From Alcaligenes sp. SDU_A2 (GTDB taxonomy: Bacteria > Pseudomonadota > Gammaproteobacteria > Burkholderiales > Burkholderiaceae_B), in NCBI RefSeq assembly GCF_038237375.1, contig NZ_CP151273.1:3286001-3350000 (forward strand): a stretch of DNA of 64,000 nucleotides, written 5' to 3'. Position numbers and translations under genes: made by a program. Position 1 is the first letter of the stretch. Every line of letters starts with the position of its first letter. Below are positions 53,801 through 64,000 of the stretch, one piece after another. A model generated the notes under the pieces. The model made no database searches. It was not told the origin of the DNA and was given only the letters and a program-made list of their open reading frames with translations.

Positions 53801-56800
53801 AATGTAACGGTAGTTCAGCATCGAGGTGAACAGCGGCACCCCGGCCGCCACCGCACTGCACTGCTGGGCCTGCGACAAGCTGGCATGCTCGTGCGCCATC
53901 AACTCGCTCAGGCACTGATGCGTCTGCTGCAAGGCGGCGCTGGCCGTGCCATTTTGCAGATCGATGCACACCGGCAAGGTGTTGATGAACATGCCCATCG
54001 CCTGATCTATGCCTTGGCCACCCTGCATACGCCCGAACAGCACCGTGCCGAACACCGGGCGACTCTGGCCGCTGGTGGCCGACAGCACCAAGGCCCACGC
54101 CAGATGGAACACGCTGGCCGCACTGACCGCCTGACGACGCGCCAGATCGCGGATGGAGCGGGACAGCTCGGGCGGCAACGGCAACGAGACTTCTTGCACC
54201 GCACGGCCATCGCCCTGCACATCCAGCACCCCGAACGGGGCGGTCGGCTCGTCGATATCGCCCAGCATCCGGCTAAAGAAGACTCGGTGTGCCTCCTCGT
54301 CCGCACCCAACACGGACTGGGCCACAAAGTTGCGGAACGGCACTACTGCGGGCAAGGCATCGAACCGCTCTTGCTGGATCAGGCTGATTTCCTGAACCAT
54401 ACGCTCCAAGGTGGTGTGATCACTGATCAGGTGGTGCAGCACCACTTGCAACAGATACCGGCCTTGAACAACGGTTTGTTCGGTATCGCTCAACGCCTGC
54501 GCTGCCTTATCCGCGATCTCGTCCCCTAAGCTGGACTGGATATCATGGGCCGGGATACGCGCCTGTCCATCCTTTAAATCATGCACCAGATCATGATCCG
54601 GATCGTGTACGGCCAACACATCGATCATGGGCGCGCGGCGCACATCCAGACGATACTGGCCCGTGCGAGTCAGGGCTTGCAATTGGGTTTGTGCATCCTG
54701 CCCCGGCTGCAAGGTAGGCCACTGAATCTGCACCCGCGCGCGGCGCTGCACCACCTGCACCGGATCGGCCACCCCTTCCCAATGCACCGAGGTGCGCAAA
54801 ATATCGTGCCGGGCAATCACCTGATTCAGGCTGTCCACAAAGCGTTCCAGGCGCGCGCGGCTGTCAAAAGCCAGCAGCGTCGGTGTCACGTATGCATCAC
54901 GCTCGGCATCAAGCAAGTGATGAAACAACATGCCTTGTTGCAAGGGTGCCAGCGGATAGATGTCCTGGATCTGCGCCATGCCGCCGGGCACTTGCTGGGC
55001 CAGCGCGGCGATCTCGGCAGAACTCAGGGCCACCAGCGGCAACATGTCGGGCGTGATCGCCGTGCAATCGGCCGGGATGCCGTTCGCGGGCACCACACAA
55101 TCCTTAACCGGCTGCGCCTGCGACACCGCCTGCGCAAACGCGCTCAGCACCGGATGCTGGAACACGGTGCGCACCTGCGCCACGATGCCAGCGGCACGTT
55201 GCCGCTCGATCAGGCTCAATGCCAGCAGCGAATGCCCGCCCAGCTCGAAGAAATTGTCCTGACGGCCCACGCGCTCTACGCCCAGCACCTGCGCCCAGAT
55301 CGACGCCAGCGCCGTCTCCAGTTCGCCCTGCGGCGCTTCGTAATCCTGGCCACCGACAAACTGCGGCTCGGGCAGCGCCTTGCGGTCAATCTTGCCGTTG
55401 GCGTTCAAGGGCAAGGCATCCAGCACCATGATTACCGCTGGCACCATGTAGTCCGGCAACGCTCTCGCCAAGGCTTCTCTTAGTACAGACGACTCCAGAA
55501 CATGGCCCGCACGAGCAACCACATACGCAAGCAACCGTGTGTCGGAAGCACCCTGCTTGGCCATGACCACCGCTTCCTTGACGCCATCCAGGGCCAGCAC
55601 CTTGTTTTCGACCTCTCCCAGTTCGATACGAAAACCACGCACTTTGATCTGATCATCGATCCGCGCCAGATACTCCAACTGCCCCTGCTCATTCCATTTG
55701 ACAATGTCGCCAGTACGGTACAACCGTGCCCCTTGCTTGCTGAACGGATCAGCCACAAAACGGTCGGCCGTCAGCGCGGCTCGTTCCAGATACGCCCGCG
55801 CCAGGCCTATGCCCCCAACATACAACTCGCCAGCCAACCCCACAGGAACGGATTTGAGCCGGGAATCCAGAATATGCACCGTACGACTACCCACCGGCCG
55901 GCCAATCGGCATGTATAAAGAGCGCTGACTTTCCTGCTCGCCACGCTGCCACACGCACATGCTGGTCGCAATAATCGTCTCGGTCGGTCCATACGCATTG
56001 ACCACGCGCTGGGCATCGAGCTTGTTGACGATTTGACGATAATCGTCGCGGCCAAACGCCTCGCCGCCGACAATGCACACACGAACAGAGAGCTCATTAG
56101 GTGCCAGGTCGTTGCAAAGTTGCCGCACATACGCGGGCGGCAAGTTGATCATGGTCAGGCCCTGGTCGCTTATACGACGCTTGATATCGTCGGTCTGCAG
56201 CAGAATGTCCGGCGTAATGTAGACGCTGGCCCCCCGGATCAAGGGCACAATCCACATATCGCCTGCCGCATCGAAACTGAAGGAAAAGGTATGCAGGGCC
56301 TTATCGTCCGCGCGCATATCGAACACATCTGCAATGGCCTGAATATGCATAGCCAAGGGCCCATGACTGACGGCGACTCCTTTGGGCTGCCCTGTCGACC
56401 CCGAGGTATAAATCACGTAGGCCAGATTGTCCGGGTGTAGATCTACGGACGGATTGCTAGAGCTGCAAGCACTCAAATCCACCGTATCAAGCAAAATTGC
56501 CAATACATCCTGCAAAGGCACAGCGCTCTGCACGGCAGTCGTTGAAATGACACGACGCATGCCGCTGTTCTGCGCGATATAGGCCAGACGCTCCAAAGGG
56601 TATTGCGGGTCCAGCGGCACATAGGCTGCCCCGGCTTTAAGCACCGCCAGCAACGCCACCACCATTTCCAAGGAACGGTCCAACGCCACGCCGACACGCT
56701 CCTCGGGCCTGCTGCCGTGTTGCAACAAGTAAGAGGCAAGACGATTGGCTTGTTCGTTCAACTGCCGGTAGGTCAAGGTCTGGGACTCGAAACACAGAGC

Positions 56801-59800
56801 AGGTGCGTCCGGCGTTCGCTCGGCCTGAGCTTCGATCAAGCGATGTATTAGCAAATGCGAACTATAAGCAGATTGATTAACTGACAAATGTGCTAACTGC
56901 TGAATTTCTTCAGAAGGCAGCACCTGCACATCTGCCAACAAAGAGGGGATGTCGGATTCCAAACCGGCCACAACACTGGTCAGCGCCGTTTGCATATACT
57001 GCGCCACCCTGGTCGCGCCTATATCCTGAATCACCTGCGATACCAAGGTAAATGAGCGACCATCGTCATCCACCGACATACCCACGGGATAGTTGGTGTG
57101 CTCCTGCCCGCCCAGCACCTGCATGCCCTCCCAGGCCGGACTATCATGCGCCTGTTCTGCGCTATGCCTGTAGTTGAATACTGAAGTGAACAGTGGCACT
57201 CCGGCAGGCACCGCGCTGCACTGCTGGGCCTTCGGCAGGCTGGCATGCTCATGCTCGAGCAGCTCGGTCAAAAGACGATGCGTTTGTTGCAAAGCCTGGG
57301 CTACCGTATCTTGCGTCAGATCAATGGCTATCGGCAGCGTGTTGATCAGCATCCCCATAGCCTGGGCTGTATCTGAACTGCCTTGCATGCGACCGAACAG
57401 CACTGTGCCAAACACCGGACGACTCTGACCGCTGGTGGCCGACAAAACCAGCGCCCAAGCCAGGTGGAACACGCTGGCCGCACTGACACCGTGTCTGCGC
57501 GCCTGAGCGCGAATCGCCTGCGACAAGCCTGCCGGCATCTGCTGCACGGACTCCTGTATGAAGCGTCCATCACCACGCACATCCAGAATCCCGAACGGGG
57601 CCGTCGGCTCGTCGATATCGCCCAGCATCCGGCTAAAAAAGGCCCGATGCGCGGACTCGTCCGCGCCCAACACGGACTGAGCCACAAAGTTGCGGAATGG
57701 CACCACCGCCGGCAAGGCGTCGAGTTGCCCTTGCTGAATCAGACTGATTTCATGAACGATATGTTGCAGCGTTGTATGGTCACCGACCAAATGATGCAGT
57801 GCCAACTGCAACAAGTACCGACCCTGTGCGCCGTCCTGCGCGGCAAGATAGGACGGGTCATGCGCGGCCAGCACATCGATCATGGGCGCGCGGCGCACAT
57901 CCAGACGATACTGACCGCTCGTAGCGAGGGCTTCCAATTGAGCTTGCGCATCCTGCCCCGGCTGCAAGGTGGGCCACTGGATCTGCACCTGCGCACGGCG
58001 CTGCACCACCTGCACCGGATCGGCCACGCCCTCCCAATGCACCGAGGTGCGCAAAATATCGTGCCGGGCAATCACCTGATTCAGGCTGTCCACAAAGCGC
58101 TCCAGGCGCGCGCGGCTGTCAAAGGCCAGCAGCGTCGGTGTCACATACGCATCGCGCTCGGCATCAAGCAAGTGATGGAACAACATGCCTTGTTGCAAGG
58201 GAGCCAGCGGATAGATGTCCTGGATCTGCGCCATGCCGCCGGGCACTTGCTGCGCAATCGCGGCGATCTCGGCAGAACTCAGGGCCACCAGGGGCAGCAT
58301 ATCGGGTGTGATCGCCGTGCAATCGGCCGGAATGCCGTTCGCGGGCACCACACAATCCTTAACCGGCTGCGCCTGCGACACGGCCTGCGCAAACGCGCTC
58401 AGCACCGGATGCTGGAACACGGTGCGCACCTGCGCCACGATACCAGCGGCACGTTGCCGCTCGATCAGGCTCAATGCCAGCAGCGAATGCCCGCCCAGCT
58501 CGAAGAAATTGTCGTAACGACCCACGCGATCCACACCCAGCACCTGCGCCCAAATCGACGCCAACGCCGTCTCCAATTCGCCCTGCGGCGCTTCGTAGTC
58601 CTGGCTGCCGACAAACTGCGGCTCGGGCAACGCCTTGCGGTCGATCTTGCCGTTGGCATTCAAGGGCAAGGCATCCAGCACCATAATCACCGAGGGCACC
58701 ATGTAGTCCGGCAGACACTGCGCCAATTGTTCGCGCAATTGTTGGCCCGAGATCATCGAACCTGGAGCGCCACCACCACCACCACCACCACCACCACCAC
58801 CACCACCACCGCCGCCGACAAGCTCGTGATCCGCCGGGTCAAGACCGGTAGTTTGCGAGCTCAATATGCGCTGACCCACTACGCTCTGGCCCAACAGACC
58901 CTCGCCCGACACATAGCCCACCAGTTGCGCGCCCTGCGGCCCCTCGCGCGCCACCACTACCGCTTCGCGCACCCCGTCCAGCGCCAACAAGCCGGACTCC
59001 ACCTCGCCCAGCTCGATACGGAAACCGCGCACCTTGACCTGATGGTCCAGACGGCCCAGGTACTCCAGCTGACCCTGCCCATTCCAGCGCACCAGATCGC
59101 CCGTGCGGTACAGCCGCCCGCCGTCCGCGCCGAACGGATCGGCCACAAAGCGCTCCGCGCTCAGCTCCGCCCGGTTCTGATAACCGCGTGCCAACAGATC
59201 CCCGCCTATGTACAACTCGCCCTGCACTCCGGCAGGCACCAGGTTCAAGGAGCCGTCCAGCACATACAAGGCACGCGCGCCCACGGCCGTCCCAATCGGG
59301 ACATACGCTCCAGTCAACCCATCCCCAGCAGTGCCTGACCAGAGTGTCGGCGAAATCACCGTCTCGGCCGGTCCATAGACATTGAACAACTGCGGCGCGC
59401 CCAACACCTGACTGGCCTTGTGCAAATCATCCACCGCCCAGGCCTCGCCACCGACAATGCACATTCGCACCGCGCAGACTGACTCGTTGGACGAGTTGAC
59501 GACCTGGCGCAGATAAGCCGGGGGCAGATACAAGACCGTCACATCGTGACGGCGCACATGCTCGCGCAGCGCATGGCCATCCAGATGACGATCGGCAACG
59601 ATATACACGCTGGCCCCAGCCACCAGAGGCGTTACCCACTGCTCAAGCGCCGCATCAAAACTAATCGAAGCAAACTGCAGCAAACGGTCGCTGGGCCGCA
59701 GACCGTACCGACGCCCCACTGCGTGCGTATGGGCGCTCAGACTGCCGTGGCTGACCGCAATCGCCTTGGGCTGCCCGGTCGAACCCGAGGTGTAGATGAC

Positions 59801-61753
59801 ATAGGCCAGGGAACCCTCATGCACGGCCATCGCCGGGTTCTGAGCCGACTGTTGCCACAGCGACGGGTCATCCAGCTCCACAATCGGCACAGCGTCCAGC
59901 ACAGGCAGGTGCGCGCGCACCTGGGCATGGCACAGCAACAAGGCAATACCGCTGTCGCGCAACATATACGCCAGGCGGTCAGCCGGGTAGTCCGGGTCCA
60001 GCGGCACATAGGCCGCCCCGGCCTTGAGCACCGCCAGCATCGCCACCACCATGTCGACCGAGCGTAAGGCGGCCATGCCCACCGTATCTTCGGGGCCTAC
60101 CCCTTGAGCAATCAGGTAATGCGCCAGGCTATTGGCGCGGCGATTGAGCTCCCCATAACTGAGGCTGCCATCCTGATCCAGCACGGCAATCGCATCGGGA
60201 TGGGTCGCTGCCTGCGACTCGAACAAACGATGAATGGGCTCGATCTGAGGCGGCTGATGCCTGTTCACATTGCATTCGAGAGCCAGTTGAATATCCAACG
60301 GGCTCAACATCTCAACCGCATCCAGGCGGGTAGTACCCGATTCCAGCAAGGCCATCAGCACGGTCCGATAATGCTCGGCCATGCGGGCCACGCGCTCTGG
60401 ATGAAACAGCTCTTGGGCATAGACAAAACTGACTGTCAGTGCGCCGCTTTCCTCTTCCAGAGTCTGCACCGCCAACTCGAACTGAGCGTGAGGCTCGGCG
60501 AAATGCAAACGCTGTACCTCAAGACCAGGCCAGTCCTGCTGTGCCTGACCGTCCCGGCGCAGATGATTGAACAGAACCTGGAACAAGGGATGCACACCCA
60601 GCTGACGCTGCGGCTGCACCGCTTCCACCAAGTGGTCAAAAGGCAGGTCCTGATGAGCTTGCGCATGGATGACTGCCATCCTGACGCGTTCAAACAAGGC
60701 ATTCAAATCCATGCTCCCGGCAAGTCGGGACTGCACGATCTGCGTGTTCACGAACATACCGACAAGGGAACGGGTCTCGGGCAGGCTGCGCTGAGCCAGT
60801 GGTATGCCGACCCGGATCAGCGTCTGACCGGTATAACGGTACAGCCAGGCATGAAAGGCCGTCATCAATGACATGAAAAGCGTCGCCCCCGCCTGCGCGG
60901 CGTGCGCTTTCAAACGCTCGACCAAGGCTGCGTCCAGCGTAAAACTATGCTGGGCCGCGTGATACTGCGCATCGGCACGCCGCGGCTGATCCACGGGCAA
61001 GGCAATCACCTCGTGCTCATTGCCCAGTTCGTTGCGCCACCAGGACAACTGCTGCGCGGCCTGCTGCCCCTGCATCCAGCCTCTTTGCCATTGGGCAAAA
61101 TCGGCATATTCGATCGGCAAGGCCGCCAGTTGGGCCGCTTCGCCCAGACGAGCGGCCCGGTACAGGGTCTGCAGTTCGTTCAAGATGATCTGCACCGACC
61201 ATTCATCGCAAGCGATGTGATGCACCACGACCAGCAAATAGTGCTCCTGCGGTGCTGCTTTGAGCAACTCGAAACGCCATACCGGCCCCTTGATCAGATC
61301 AAAGGGGCGCTGGCAGACCTGGGCAATGCGATCATCAAGCGATGCCTCCGACGTCTGGCTCAAGTCCCTCACGCGTATATCCAGGTCCGCCTGCTTATGA
61401 ATCACGGCACGGACGCCATCGCGCTCGTCGGGCAAGAACGTAGTGCGCAAAGCGGCATGCCGCTCCAATACGGTCTGCAAGGCCGTATTCAGCGCCTGCA
61501 CGTCCAGCTCGCCTGCCAACCGCAGCCCACCGCACATGTGATAGGCCGTGTTGTCGGGGTCGAGCTGCCAAAGGAACCACTGACGCTGCTGAGCAAAGGA
61601 CACGACACCGTCCTGACGAGGATGGGCGGCGAAAATGGTCTGCTGCTCGATAGCCGCTCCCCCTCCTTTCAGCCTCGCCTGCAAAGCCTCTTTCTGGGCG
61701 GGGCTCAATGCAGCGCGTCGTGCTGCTCGCTCTTCCTTCCTAGACATGGTCAC
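44816..61753 (-). CDS. Siderophore NRPS 1: five C-A-PCP modules
   Basis: A 5645-residue synthetase taking the acyl chain from the PKS. PCP serines are at 1090, 2175, 3292, 4461 and 5584; C-domain histidine motifs at 178 (HHIACDEWS, the acceptor of the acyl chain), 1320 (HHLVGDHTT), 2440, 3556 and 4725 (all HHLISDHTT). C2-C5 also have [16 protein letters not shown] and [12 protein letters not shown], as in dual condensation/epimerisation domains. A1, A3 and A4 are near-identical with pocket residues DAEYIGVIS; A2 reads DADNIGAIA; A5 reads DFWNVGMVH, a good threonine code. A1, A3 and A4 have GQPKA where the A3 core motif normally has GQPKG. A1 and A4 hold polyglycine insertions (16 and 21 Gly). 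Modules 3 and 4 are a tandem duplication. Three matching A domains plus hydroxylase and formyltransferase suggest three hydroxamate residues (inference). Confidence 0.93.
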   Translation of the reverse strand: MTMSRKEERAARRAALSPAQKEALQARLKGGGAAIEQQTIFAAHPRQDGVVSFAQQRQWFLWQLDPDNTAYHMCGGLRLAGELDVQALNTALQTVLERHAALRTTFLPDERDGVRAVIHKQADLDIRVRDLSQTSEASLDDRIAQVCQRPFDLIKGPVWRFELLKAAPQEHYLLVVVHHIACDEWSVQIILNELQTLYRAARLGEAAQLAALPIEYADFAQWQRGWMQGQQAAQQLSWWRNELGNEHEVIALPVDQPRRADAQYHAAQHSFTLDAALVERLKAHAAQAGATLFMSLMTAFHAWLYRYTGQTLIRVGIPLAQRSLPETRSLVGMFVNTQIVQSRLAGSMDLNALFERVRMAVIHAQAHQDLPFDHLVEAVQPQRQLGVHPLFQVLFNHLRRDGQAQQDWPGLEVQRLHFAEPHAQFELAVQTLEEESGALTVSFVYAQELFHPERVARMAEHYRTVLMALLESGTTRLDAVEMLSPLDIQLALECNVNRHQPPQIEPIHRLFESQAATHPDAIAVLDQDGSLSYGELNRRANSLAHYLIAQGVGPEDTVGMAALRSVDMVVAMLAVLKAGAAYVPLDPDYPADRLAYMLRDSGIALLLCHAQVRAHLPVLDAVPIVELDDPSLWQQSAQNPAMAVHEGSLAYVIYTSGSTGQPKAIAVSHGSLSAHTHAVGRRYGLRPSDRLLQFASISFDAALEQWVTPLVAGASVYIVADRHLDGHALREHVRRHDVTVLYLPPAYLRQVVNSSNESVCAVRMCIVGGEAWAVDDLHKASQVLGAPQLFNVYGPAETVISPTLWSGTAGDGLTGAYVPIGTAVGARALYVLDGSLNLVPAGVQGELYIGGDLLARGYQNRAELSAERFVADPFGADGGRLYRTGDLVRWNGQGQLEYLGRLDHQVKVRGFRIELGEVESGLLALDGVREAVVVAREGPQGAQLVGYVSGEGLLGQSVVGQRILSSQTTGLDPADHELVGGGGGGGGGGGGGGGGAPGSMISGQQLREQLAQCLPDYMVPSVIMVLDALPLNANGKIDRKALPEPQFVGSQDYEAPQGELETALASIWAQVLGVDRVGRYDNFFELGGHSLLALSLIERQRAAGIVAQVRTVFQHPVLSAFAQAVSQAQPVKDCVVPANGIPADCTAITPDMLPLVALSSAEIAAIAQQVPGGMAQIQDIYPLAPLQQGMLFHHLLDAERDAYVTPTLLAFDSRARLERFVDSLNQVIARHDILRTSVHWEGVADPVQVVQRRAQVQIQWPTLQPGQDAQAQLEALATSGQYRLDVRRAPMIDVLAAHDPSYLAAQDGAQGRYLLQLALHHLVGDHTTLQHIVHEISLIQQGQLDALPAVVPFRNFVAQSVLGADESAHRAFFSRMLGDIDEPTAPFGILDVRGDGRFIQESVQQMPAGLSQAIRAQARRHGVSAASVFHLAWALVLSATSGQSRPVFGTVLFGRMQGSSDTAQAMGMLINTLPIAIDLTQDTVAQALQQTHRLLTELLEHEHASLPKAQQCSAVPAGVPLFTSVFNYRHSAEQAHDSPAWEGMQVLGGQEHTNYPVGMSVDDDGRSFTLVSQVIQDIGATRVAQYMQTALTSVVAGLESDIPSLLADVQVLPSEEIQQLAHLSVNQSAYSSHLLIHRLIEAQAERTPDAPALCFESQTLTYRQLNEQANRLASYLLQHGSRPEERVGVALDRSLEMVVALLAVLKAGAAYVPLDPQYPLERLAYIAQNSGMRRVISTTAVQSAVPLQDVLAILLDTVDLSACSSSNPSVDLHPDNLAYVIYTSGSTGQPKGVAVSHGPLAMHIQAIADVFDMRADDKALHTFSFSFDAAGDMWIVPLIRGASVYITPDILLQTDDIKRRISDQGLTMINLPPAYVRQLCNDLAPNELSVRVCIVGGEAFGRDDYRQIVNKLDAQRVVNAYGPTETIIATSMCVWQRGEQESQRSLYMPIGRPVGSRTVHILDSRLKSVPVGLAGELYVGGIGLARAYLERAALTADRFVADPFSKQGARLYRTGDIVKWNEQGQLEYLARIDDQIKVRGFRIELGEVENKVLALDGVKEAVVMAKQGASDTRLLAYVVARAGHVLESSVLREALARALPDYMVPAVIMVLDALPLNANGKIDRKALPEPQFVGGQDYEAPQGELETALASIWAQVLGVERVGRQDNFFELGGHSLLALSLIERQRAAGIVAQVRTVFQHPVLSAFAQAVSQAQPVKDCVVPANGIPADCTAITPDMLPLVALSSAEIAALAQQVPGGMAQIQDIYPLAPLQQGMLFHHLLDAERDAYVTPTLLAFDSRARLERFVDSLNQVIARHDILRTSVHWEGVADPVQVVQRRARVQIQWPTLQPGQDAQTQLQALTRTGQYRLDVRRAPMIDVLAVHDPDHDLVHDLKDGQARIPAHDIQSSLGDEIADKAAQALSDTEQTVVQGRYLLQVVLHHLISDHTTLERMVQEISLIQQERFDALPAVVPFRNFVAQSVLGADEEAHRVFFSRMLGDIDEPTAPFGVLDVQGDGRAVQEVSLPLPPELSRSIRDLARRQAVSAASVFHLAWALVLSATSGQSRPVFGTVLFGRMQGGQGIDQAMGMFINTLPVCIDLQNGTASAALQQTHQCLSELMAHEHASLSQAQQCSAVAAGVPLFTSMLNYRYIAPQAHEQAAAWEGMQVLGGQERTNFPISVAVNDYGQDFELVLQAVDSIDAPSLALYLQSALEKLLQAQERDSDDVVGRLGLLPADEQRRVLALGRGEQTSEQQVPVHVWIEQQAHRQADAIAVLDQDGSLSYGELNRRANSLAHYLIAQGVGPEDTVGMAALRSVDMVVAMLAVLKAGAAYVPLDPDYPADRLAYMLRDSGIALLLCHAQVRAHLPVLDDVPIVELDDPSLWQQSAQNPAMAVHEGSLAYVIYTSGSTGQPKAIAVSHGSLSAHTHAVGRRYGLRPSDRLLQFASISFDAALEQWVTPLVAGASVYIVADRHLDGHALREHVRRHDVTVLYLPPAYLRQVVNSSNESVCAVRMCIVGGEAWAVDDLHKASQVLGAPQLFNVYGPAETVISPTLWSGTAGDGLTGAYVPIGTAVGARALYVLDGSLNLVPAGVQGELYIGGDLLARGYQNRAELSAERFVADPFGADGGRLYRTGDLVRWNAQGQLEYLGRLDHQVKVRGFRIELGEVESGLLALDGVREAVVMAREGPQGAQLVGYVSGEGLLGQELRDQLAQRLPDYMVPSVIMVLDALPLSANGKIDRKALPEPQFVGSQDYEAPQGELETALASIWAQVLGVDRVGRQDNFFELGGHSLLALSLIERQRAAGIVAQVRTVFQHPVLSAFAQAVSQAQPVHDVVVPANGIPADCTAITPDMLPLVALSSAEIAALAQQVPGGMAQIQDIYPLAPLQQGMLFHHLLDAERDAYVTPTLLAFDSRARLERFVDSLNQVIARHDILRTSVHWEGVADPVQVVQRRAQVQIQWPTLQPGQDAQTQLQALTRTGQYRLDVRRAPMIDVLAVHDPDHDLVHDLKDGQARIPVHDIQSSLGGDRAPAPVPTDDTAPKAVQGRYLLQVVLHHLISDHTTLERMVQEISLIQQEQFDALPAVVPFRNFVAQSVLGADESAHRAFFSRMLGEIDEPTAPFGVLDVQGDGRAVQEVSLPLPPELSRAIRDLARRQAVSAASVFHLAWALVLSATSGQSRPVFGTVLFGRMQGGQGIDQAMGMFINTLPVCIDLQNSTASAALQQTHRCLSELMAHEHASLSQAQQCSAVAAGVPLFTSMLNYRYIAPQELDQELAWEGMQVLGGQERTNFPISVAVNDYGQDFELVLQAVDSIDAPSLALYLQSALEKLLQAQELGDDDVVGRLVLLPADEQRRVLALGRGEQTSEQQVPVHVWIEQQAHRQADAIAVLDQDGSLSYGELNRRANSLAHYLIAQGIGPEDTVGMAALRSVDMVVAMLAVLKAGAAYVPLDPDYPADRLAYMLRDSGIALLLCHAQVRAHLPVLDAVPIVELDDPSLWQQSVQNPAMVVHEGSLAYVIYTSGSTGQPKAIAVSHGSLSAHTHAVGRRYGLRPSDRLLQFASISFDAALEQWVTPLVAGASVYIVADRHLDGHALREHVRRHDVTVLYLPPAYLRQIVNSSNESVCAVRMCIVGGEAWAVDDLHKASQVLGAPQLFNVYGPAETVISPTLWSGTAAEGLTGPYVPIGTAVGARALYVLDGSLNLVPAGVQGELYIGGDLLARGYQNRAELSAERFVADPFGADGGRLYRTGDLVRWNAQGQLEYLGRLDHQVKVRGFRIELGEVESQLLALDGVREAVVVAREGPQGAQLVAYVSGESLLSQGVVEQQVANSQTTGLDPADHERVGGGGGGGGGGGGGGGGGGGGGAPGSMISGQQLREQLAQRLPDYMVPSVIMVLDALPLNANGKIDRKALPEPQFAGSQDYEAPQGELETALASIWAQVLGVERVGRQDNFFELGGHSLLALSLIERQRAAGIVAQVRTVFQHPVLSAFAQAVSQAQPVKDCVVPANGIPADCTAITPDMLPLVALSSAEIAAIAQQVPGGMAQIQDIYPLAPLQQGMLFHHLLDAERDAYVTPTLLAFDSRARLERFVDSLNQVIARHDILRTSVHWEGVADPVQVVQRRARVQIQWPTLQPGQDAQTQLEALATSGQYRLDVRRAPMIDVLAVHDPDHDLVHDLKDGQARIPVHDIQSSLGGDRAPAPVPTDDTAPKAVQGRYLLQVVLHHLISDHTTLERMVQEISLIQQERFDALPAVVPFRNFVAQSVLGADEEAHRVFFSRMLGDIDEPTAPFGVLDVQGDGRAVQEVSLPLPPELSRSIRELARRQAVSAASVFHLAWALVLSATSGQSRPVFGTVLFGRMQGGQGIDQAMGMFINTLPVCIDLQNGTASAALQQTHRCLSELMAHEHASLSQAQQCSAVAAGVPLFTSMLNYRYIAPQAHEQAAAWEGMQVLGGQERTNFPITLCVDDMGDDFVLLSQAHTQVGAQRLAHYLRHALEGLVLCLKQDDPSPLRALSILPTKEDAQLAHWGRAQSQFRVDGSIHALIEAQACMRPHETAVVMDGVGISYDTLNRRANRLAHYLMQSGVGLESRVGLAVERSVDMVVGLLAILKAGGAYMPMEPDYPAERLAYMMQDSGISVLLTQEDVLARLPGAAQITTVLLDDEAIGQQPDTNPCVAVHPETLAYLIYTSGSTGRPKGAQLSHANVVRLLSATEPWFDFGPQDVWTQFHSYAFDFSVWEIFGALCTGGKLVIVPYLTSRSPRDFLQLLHQEKVTVLNQTPSAFGQLVALIGQDMPALALRAVVFGGEALEPKRLEPWIDVFGDAMPTLINMYGITETTVHVTYRPVRRQDLAETGSPVGAAIADLGLYVLDSALNRVPIGVAGELCVSGAGLARGYLNQAALTCERFVADPFSDQGERMYRTGDLARWTAQGQLDYLGRIDHQVKVRGFRIELGEIESQLLALDGIREAVVLALGNGADTRLAAYVSLKSGHQSSPAQLRQRLSEVLPDYMLPAAIVVLEAMPLNANSKVDRRALPEPEFSATAAYEEPLGETEIQLAGIWAELLGLERVGRHDNFFELGGHSLLAVQLIARIQTAMHRQVEIKDVFMHATVAALVQFWAGDGADPLSDQAIDDIESFLFGLVK
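48656..48715 (-). repeat. GGT microsatellite, 20 units (polyglycine in NRPS1 A4)
   Basis: Twenty uninterrupted ACC triplets on the plus strand, read as GGT on the coding strand, then one GCC (GGC). They encode 21 consecutive glycines (about residues 4346-4366) within the C-terminal part of the adenylation domain, between GEGLL-type sequence and the [15 protein letters not shown] strand. Length change would keep frame. Confidence 0.97.
48850..55480 (-). repeat. Tandem duplicated NRPS module (modules 3 and 4)
   Basis: Sequence at about 48.85-52.13 kb recurs at about 52.20-55.48 kb with an offset of 3,348-3,351 bases, one C-A-PCP module. Similarity is very high through the A and C domains, with scattered substitutions, and is broken by the polyglycine insertion (present only in module 4) and by loop differences in the C domain. 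The A part also recurs in module 1 (offset 6,750 from module 3). Edges are approximate. Confidence 0.8.
58772..58810 (-). repeat. GGT microsatellite, 13 units (polyglycine in NRPS1 A1)
   Basis: Thirteen ACC triplets on the plus strand flanked by one GCC on the left and two on the right, together 16 glycine codons (about residues 980-995). The surrounding insertion ([13 protein letters not shown] before, [10 protein letters not shown] after) is shared with A4 of the same protein and A1 of NRPS3, where only four glycines occur (31962-31973). Confidence 0.97.
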
Positions 61754-61778
61754 ACCTCGGGTTCTGCGCTAAATAGAC

Positions 61779-64000
61779 TTAATGAGCAAGGCTGTCTTGC
61801 TCAATCTGATCAATCAGTTCCGCTTCCACCACGGCGGCCAAAGCGGCAATGGTGGGGTCCTGAAAAAACACGGCGGGCGGAACATCCACCCCATACGTGG
61901 CTTTGACCTTGGCCAGCAACTGGATCGCCAGCAAGGAATCACCGCCCAACTCGAACAGGCTGTCTTCACTGCCCAGGCCTTGCATGCCCAGCAAATCGCC
62001 CCACAGCGCGGCCAAGCCATCTTCCAGTTCGCCGTCCGGCTCCACATATTCGACCGCCAGCGACGGACGGGGATACAACACCGCCTGAGCCGAAGGTTCA
62101 GGGATAGCCGACACAGCCAGCATGTCCTGCGCATCGACTCGCCAACGCGCCTGTAGGGCGGTCGTGCTGACCAGAAGCTGAGGCACCCTGCCCTGGGACA
62201 GCACCATTTCCAGCAAGGCCATGCCCTGCTGCGGACGTATGCCGATATGGGCAGGCCACTGACTCTGGGCCGCCATGCCGATGTCGCGCCAGCCATCCCA
62301 ATTGATACTGATCAGCCTGGGCGCGCCCGCCTTGTCGGCCCAGGCGTGCGCCAAAGCATCCAGATAGGCATTGGCCGAGGCATACAAGGACTTGCCCAAG
62401 CCGCCCAGAACGCTGGCCAAGGAAGAAAACAACACGACAAAATCCGGACTGTCGGCCTCGATGGCCTGCAAAAGATGCTGCGTTCCCTGAACCTTGGCGG
62501 CCAACGCCGGGCCTATATCCTCAGCGCGTAACTGGCTGATGACGCGGCTCTGGGCCACGCCGGCGGCATGCACGACCCCGTGGATCGCGCCCAAGGTCTG
62601 ACGGGCCGTTTGAAGGGCGGCCCGGACATCGTCTTTGCAAGCCAGATCGGCCACACACGCCAGCACCTGAACGCCGCTGCGTCTTAAAGCATCCAGGCGC
62701 GTTTGCCGTTCTGCATCCAGATAGCGCCCAATCAGCACCAGGTTGGCCTGCCAGTGCTGGGCCAGATGTTCGGCGATGTGCCAGCCGATACCGCCCAGCC
62801 CGCCGGTAATCAGGTAGGTGCCGCCGCGCCGCAACGCACTCGCGGACGCCGCATCCTGCAGTACATAGGGCTCGTACGACTGGACCCAGCGGTGCCGGCC
62901 TCGATACGCCACCGCGAAGGATTGATCCCCACCCTTCAACTCGGCCAAGACCTGCTCCAATGTTTGCTGTTCGGGGCTGGTGCCGTCCAGATCCAGCAAT
63001 CGGCAATCGATATGTTCGTATTCCTGGCCCATCACCCGGCACGGTCCTTGCAACAGTGCCTTGGCCGCGCACAGATTTTCTGTTCCGGTGACATCGTTCA
63101 ACGGCGAGGTCAGCACCGTGAATCGAACCGGCGAGTCCCGCAAGGCACCGAAGGCCCTGGCCAGATTCAACAGCCCGGGAATAAACAAGGAGCAGGCCGC
63201 AGCCTGCGCCCGGGCCTCGTCACACTCCTCTAAGGCCCAGGTCGCGCAGACCTGCTGAACCAGCTTGCCCTGCGCGCTGATCTCGCTCAGCAAACGCGCC
63301 ACGTCCTCCTGCCGATCCGCACGCAGCTCCACATGATCGGGCCCCAGACGCCGATAGGCCGGCCCCGCGCTGGCCACAATGGCCGGATACCCGAGTGACT
63401 GCCAGCGCTGCTGCAACTGCGCGGCAAACGACAGGTTCGACCCAAAAATCAACAAGCATGGTGCCTGGCCGTCAGCCATCGGCTCAGCCACGCGCAACGC
63501 CTGCCGCTGCCAGACCGGTACATAGACATGGGTTCCCGCCTGACACTCTGGTGCCTGCGCATCGCTTACCGAAACGGACACCGCTGCGTCGGGCACATGC
63601 GGAGCATCGGCCGCCACCCAGTACGACTGCCGGTCAAAGGCATACAAGGGCAAGGGAATACGCCGGACGTGCTCCATCTTGAACAAAGGACTGGCGTCGA
63701 TATCCACACCGGACACCCATAGTTGCGCCAGGCAGCACGACACTTGCCCTGCATTGCCGGCCAATTGTCGGGGGTGACTTTGCGAGGCCAGCACCGGCAC
63801 AGCGCCGCGCCCGGGGTGTTGACGCGCAAGCGCGCTCAGCGTCTGGCCTGGCCCGACTTCCAGCAAAATGCGTCCGGGCAACGCCAGTAAAGTGCCCACG
63901 CCATCCGCAAAACGCACCGCGCCGCGCACATGGCGTACCCAATAAGCGGGGTCCACGGCTTGCTCGGGCGATATCCATGTCCCGCTCAGGTTGGAAATAA
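61779..64000 (-). CDS. Type I polyketide synthase, partial (AT C-terminus-KR-ACP)
   Basis: The reading frame is open to the right edge, so the 5' part (KS and most of AT) lies outside. Visible, in coding order: the end of an acyltransferase (DPAYWVRHVRGAVRFADGV, 63,960-63,600); a linker and structural half-domain; a ketoreductase with NADPH motif TYLITGGLGGIG near 62,800 and catalytic FSSLAS and YASANAYLDA; and an ACP with LFELGGDSLLA (phosphopantetheine Ser at 61935-61937). No dehydratase or enoylreductase is seen, so the module should leave a beta-hydroxyacyl chain. The LDD motif of B-type ketoreductases and the Trp of A-type ones are both absent, so stereochemistry is not predictable. Its stop is 25 bases before NRPS1, placing it first in the chain. 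Confidence 0.9.
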   Translation of the reverse strand, partial: ISNLSGTWISPEQAVDPAYWVRHVRGAVRFADGVGTLLALPGRILLEVGPGQTLSALARQHPGRGAVPVLASQSHPRQLAGNAGQVSCCLAQLWVSGVDIDASPLFKMEHVRRIPLPLYAFDRQSYWVAADAPHVPDAAVSVSVSDAQAPECQAGTHVYVPVWQRQALRVAEPMADGQAPCLLIFGSNLSFAAQLQQRWQSLGYPAIVASAGPAYRRLGPDHVELRADRQEDVARLLSEISAQGKLVQQVCATWALEECDEARAQAAACSLFIPGLLNLARAFGALRDSPVRFTVLTSPLNDVTGTENLCAAKALLQGPCRVMGQEYEHIDCRLLDLDGTSPEQQTLEQVLAELKGGDQSFAVAYRGRHRWVQSYEPYVLQDAASASALRRGGTYLITGGLGGIGWHIAEHLAQHWQANLVLIGRYLDAERQTRLDALRRSGVQVLACVADLACKDDVRAALQTARQTLGAIHGVVHAAGVAQSRVISQLRAEDIGPALAAKVQGTQHLLQAIEADSPDFVVLFSSLASVLGGLGKSLYASANAYLDALAHAWADKAGAPRLISINWDGWRDIGMAAQSQWPAHIGIRPQQGMALLEMVLSQGRVPQLLVSTTALQARWRVDAQDMLAVSAIPEPSAQAVLYPRPSLAVEYVEPDGELEDGLAALWGDLLGMQGLGSEDSLFELGGDSLLAIQLLAKVKATYGVDVPPAVFFQDPTIAALAAVVEAELIDQIEQDSLAH

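Overview
The window is chromosomal DNA from a Gram-negative betaproteobacterium, most likely of the Alcaligenaceae (Burkholderiales). The evidence is a moderately high GC content, the housekeeping run rplU-rpmA-obgE-proB, a TPP-riboswitch-controlled thiC, argJ, dadA, and a PvdA/PvdE/PvdF-type siderophore locus with FhuA/FpvA-class TonB receptors. The species is an inference; no rRNA or tRNA gene was found.

Positions 1-14,400 are ordinary chromosome. In order they hold: a repeat-rich flank with a long inverted repeat; an aryl-CoA ligase (minus) facing a MarR regulator (plus) across an AT-rich spacer that contains a clear operator-like palindrome; argJ; two small stress/membrane genes (a DUF1328-type 52-residue protein and a CsbD-type protein); rplU-rpmA with a recognisable sigma-70 promoter and a terminator; obgE; proB; dadA; a small regulatory island (a pseudo-receiver OmpR-like regulator and two tandem XRE repressor-like genes sharing a palindrome at identical spacing); and thiC behind a TPP riboswitch.

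Positions 14,400-64,000 form one siderophore locus. It holds an FhuF-like [2Fe-2S] siderophore reductase, a PvdE-type ABC exporter, a PvdF-type N5-hydroxyornithine formyltransferase, an L-ornithine N5-monooxygenase, a flavin-dependent acyl-CoA-dehydrogenase/monooxygenase-like protein, two TonB-dependent receptors flanking an AT-rich secreted beta-propeller/coiled-coil protein, and then (all minus strand) a PKS (AT-KR-ACP visible, 5' end off the window) followed by three giant NRPSs with 5, 3 and 2 C-A-PCP modules and a terminal thioesterase. Transcription of the assembly line runs right to left: PKS, NRPS1, NRPS2, NRPS3. The predicted product is an acylated (beta-hydroxyacyl) decapeptide hydroxamate siderophore built with N5-formyl-N5-hydroxyornithine. 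Lipopeptide siderophores of this general kind are known from Burkholderiales, but I cannot match a ten-module line to a named compound.

The most notable observations are these. (1) Four sites of the form T(A/G)AAC-N16-CGTC lie upstream of four iron genes, which suggests an iron-starvation ECF sigma regulon. (2) In-frame GGT microsatellites encode 16 and 21 consecutive glycines inside A domains of NRPS1, with a 4-glycine version in NRPS3. (3) About 1.58 kb of A-domain sequence appears identical in two different NRPS genes, and a 3.35-kb module is tandemly duplicated. (4) Every internal condensation domain looks like the dual condensation/epimerisation type. (5) A receptor gene has an AT-rich 3' half followed by an unrecognised secreted protein.
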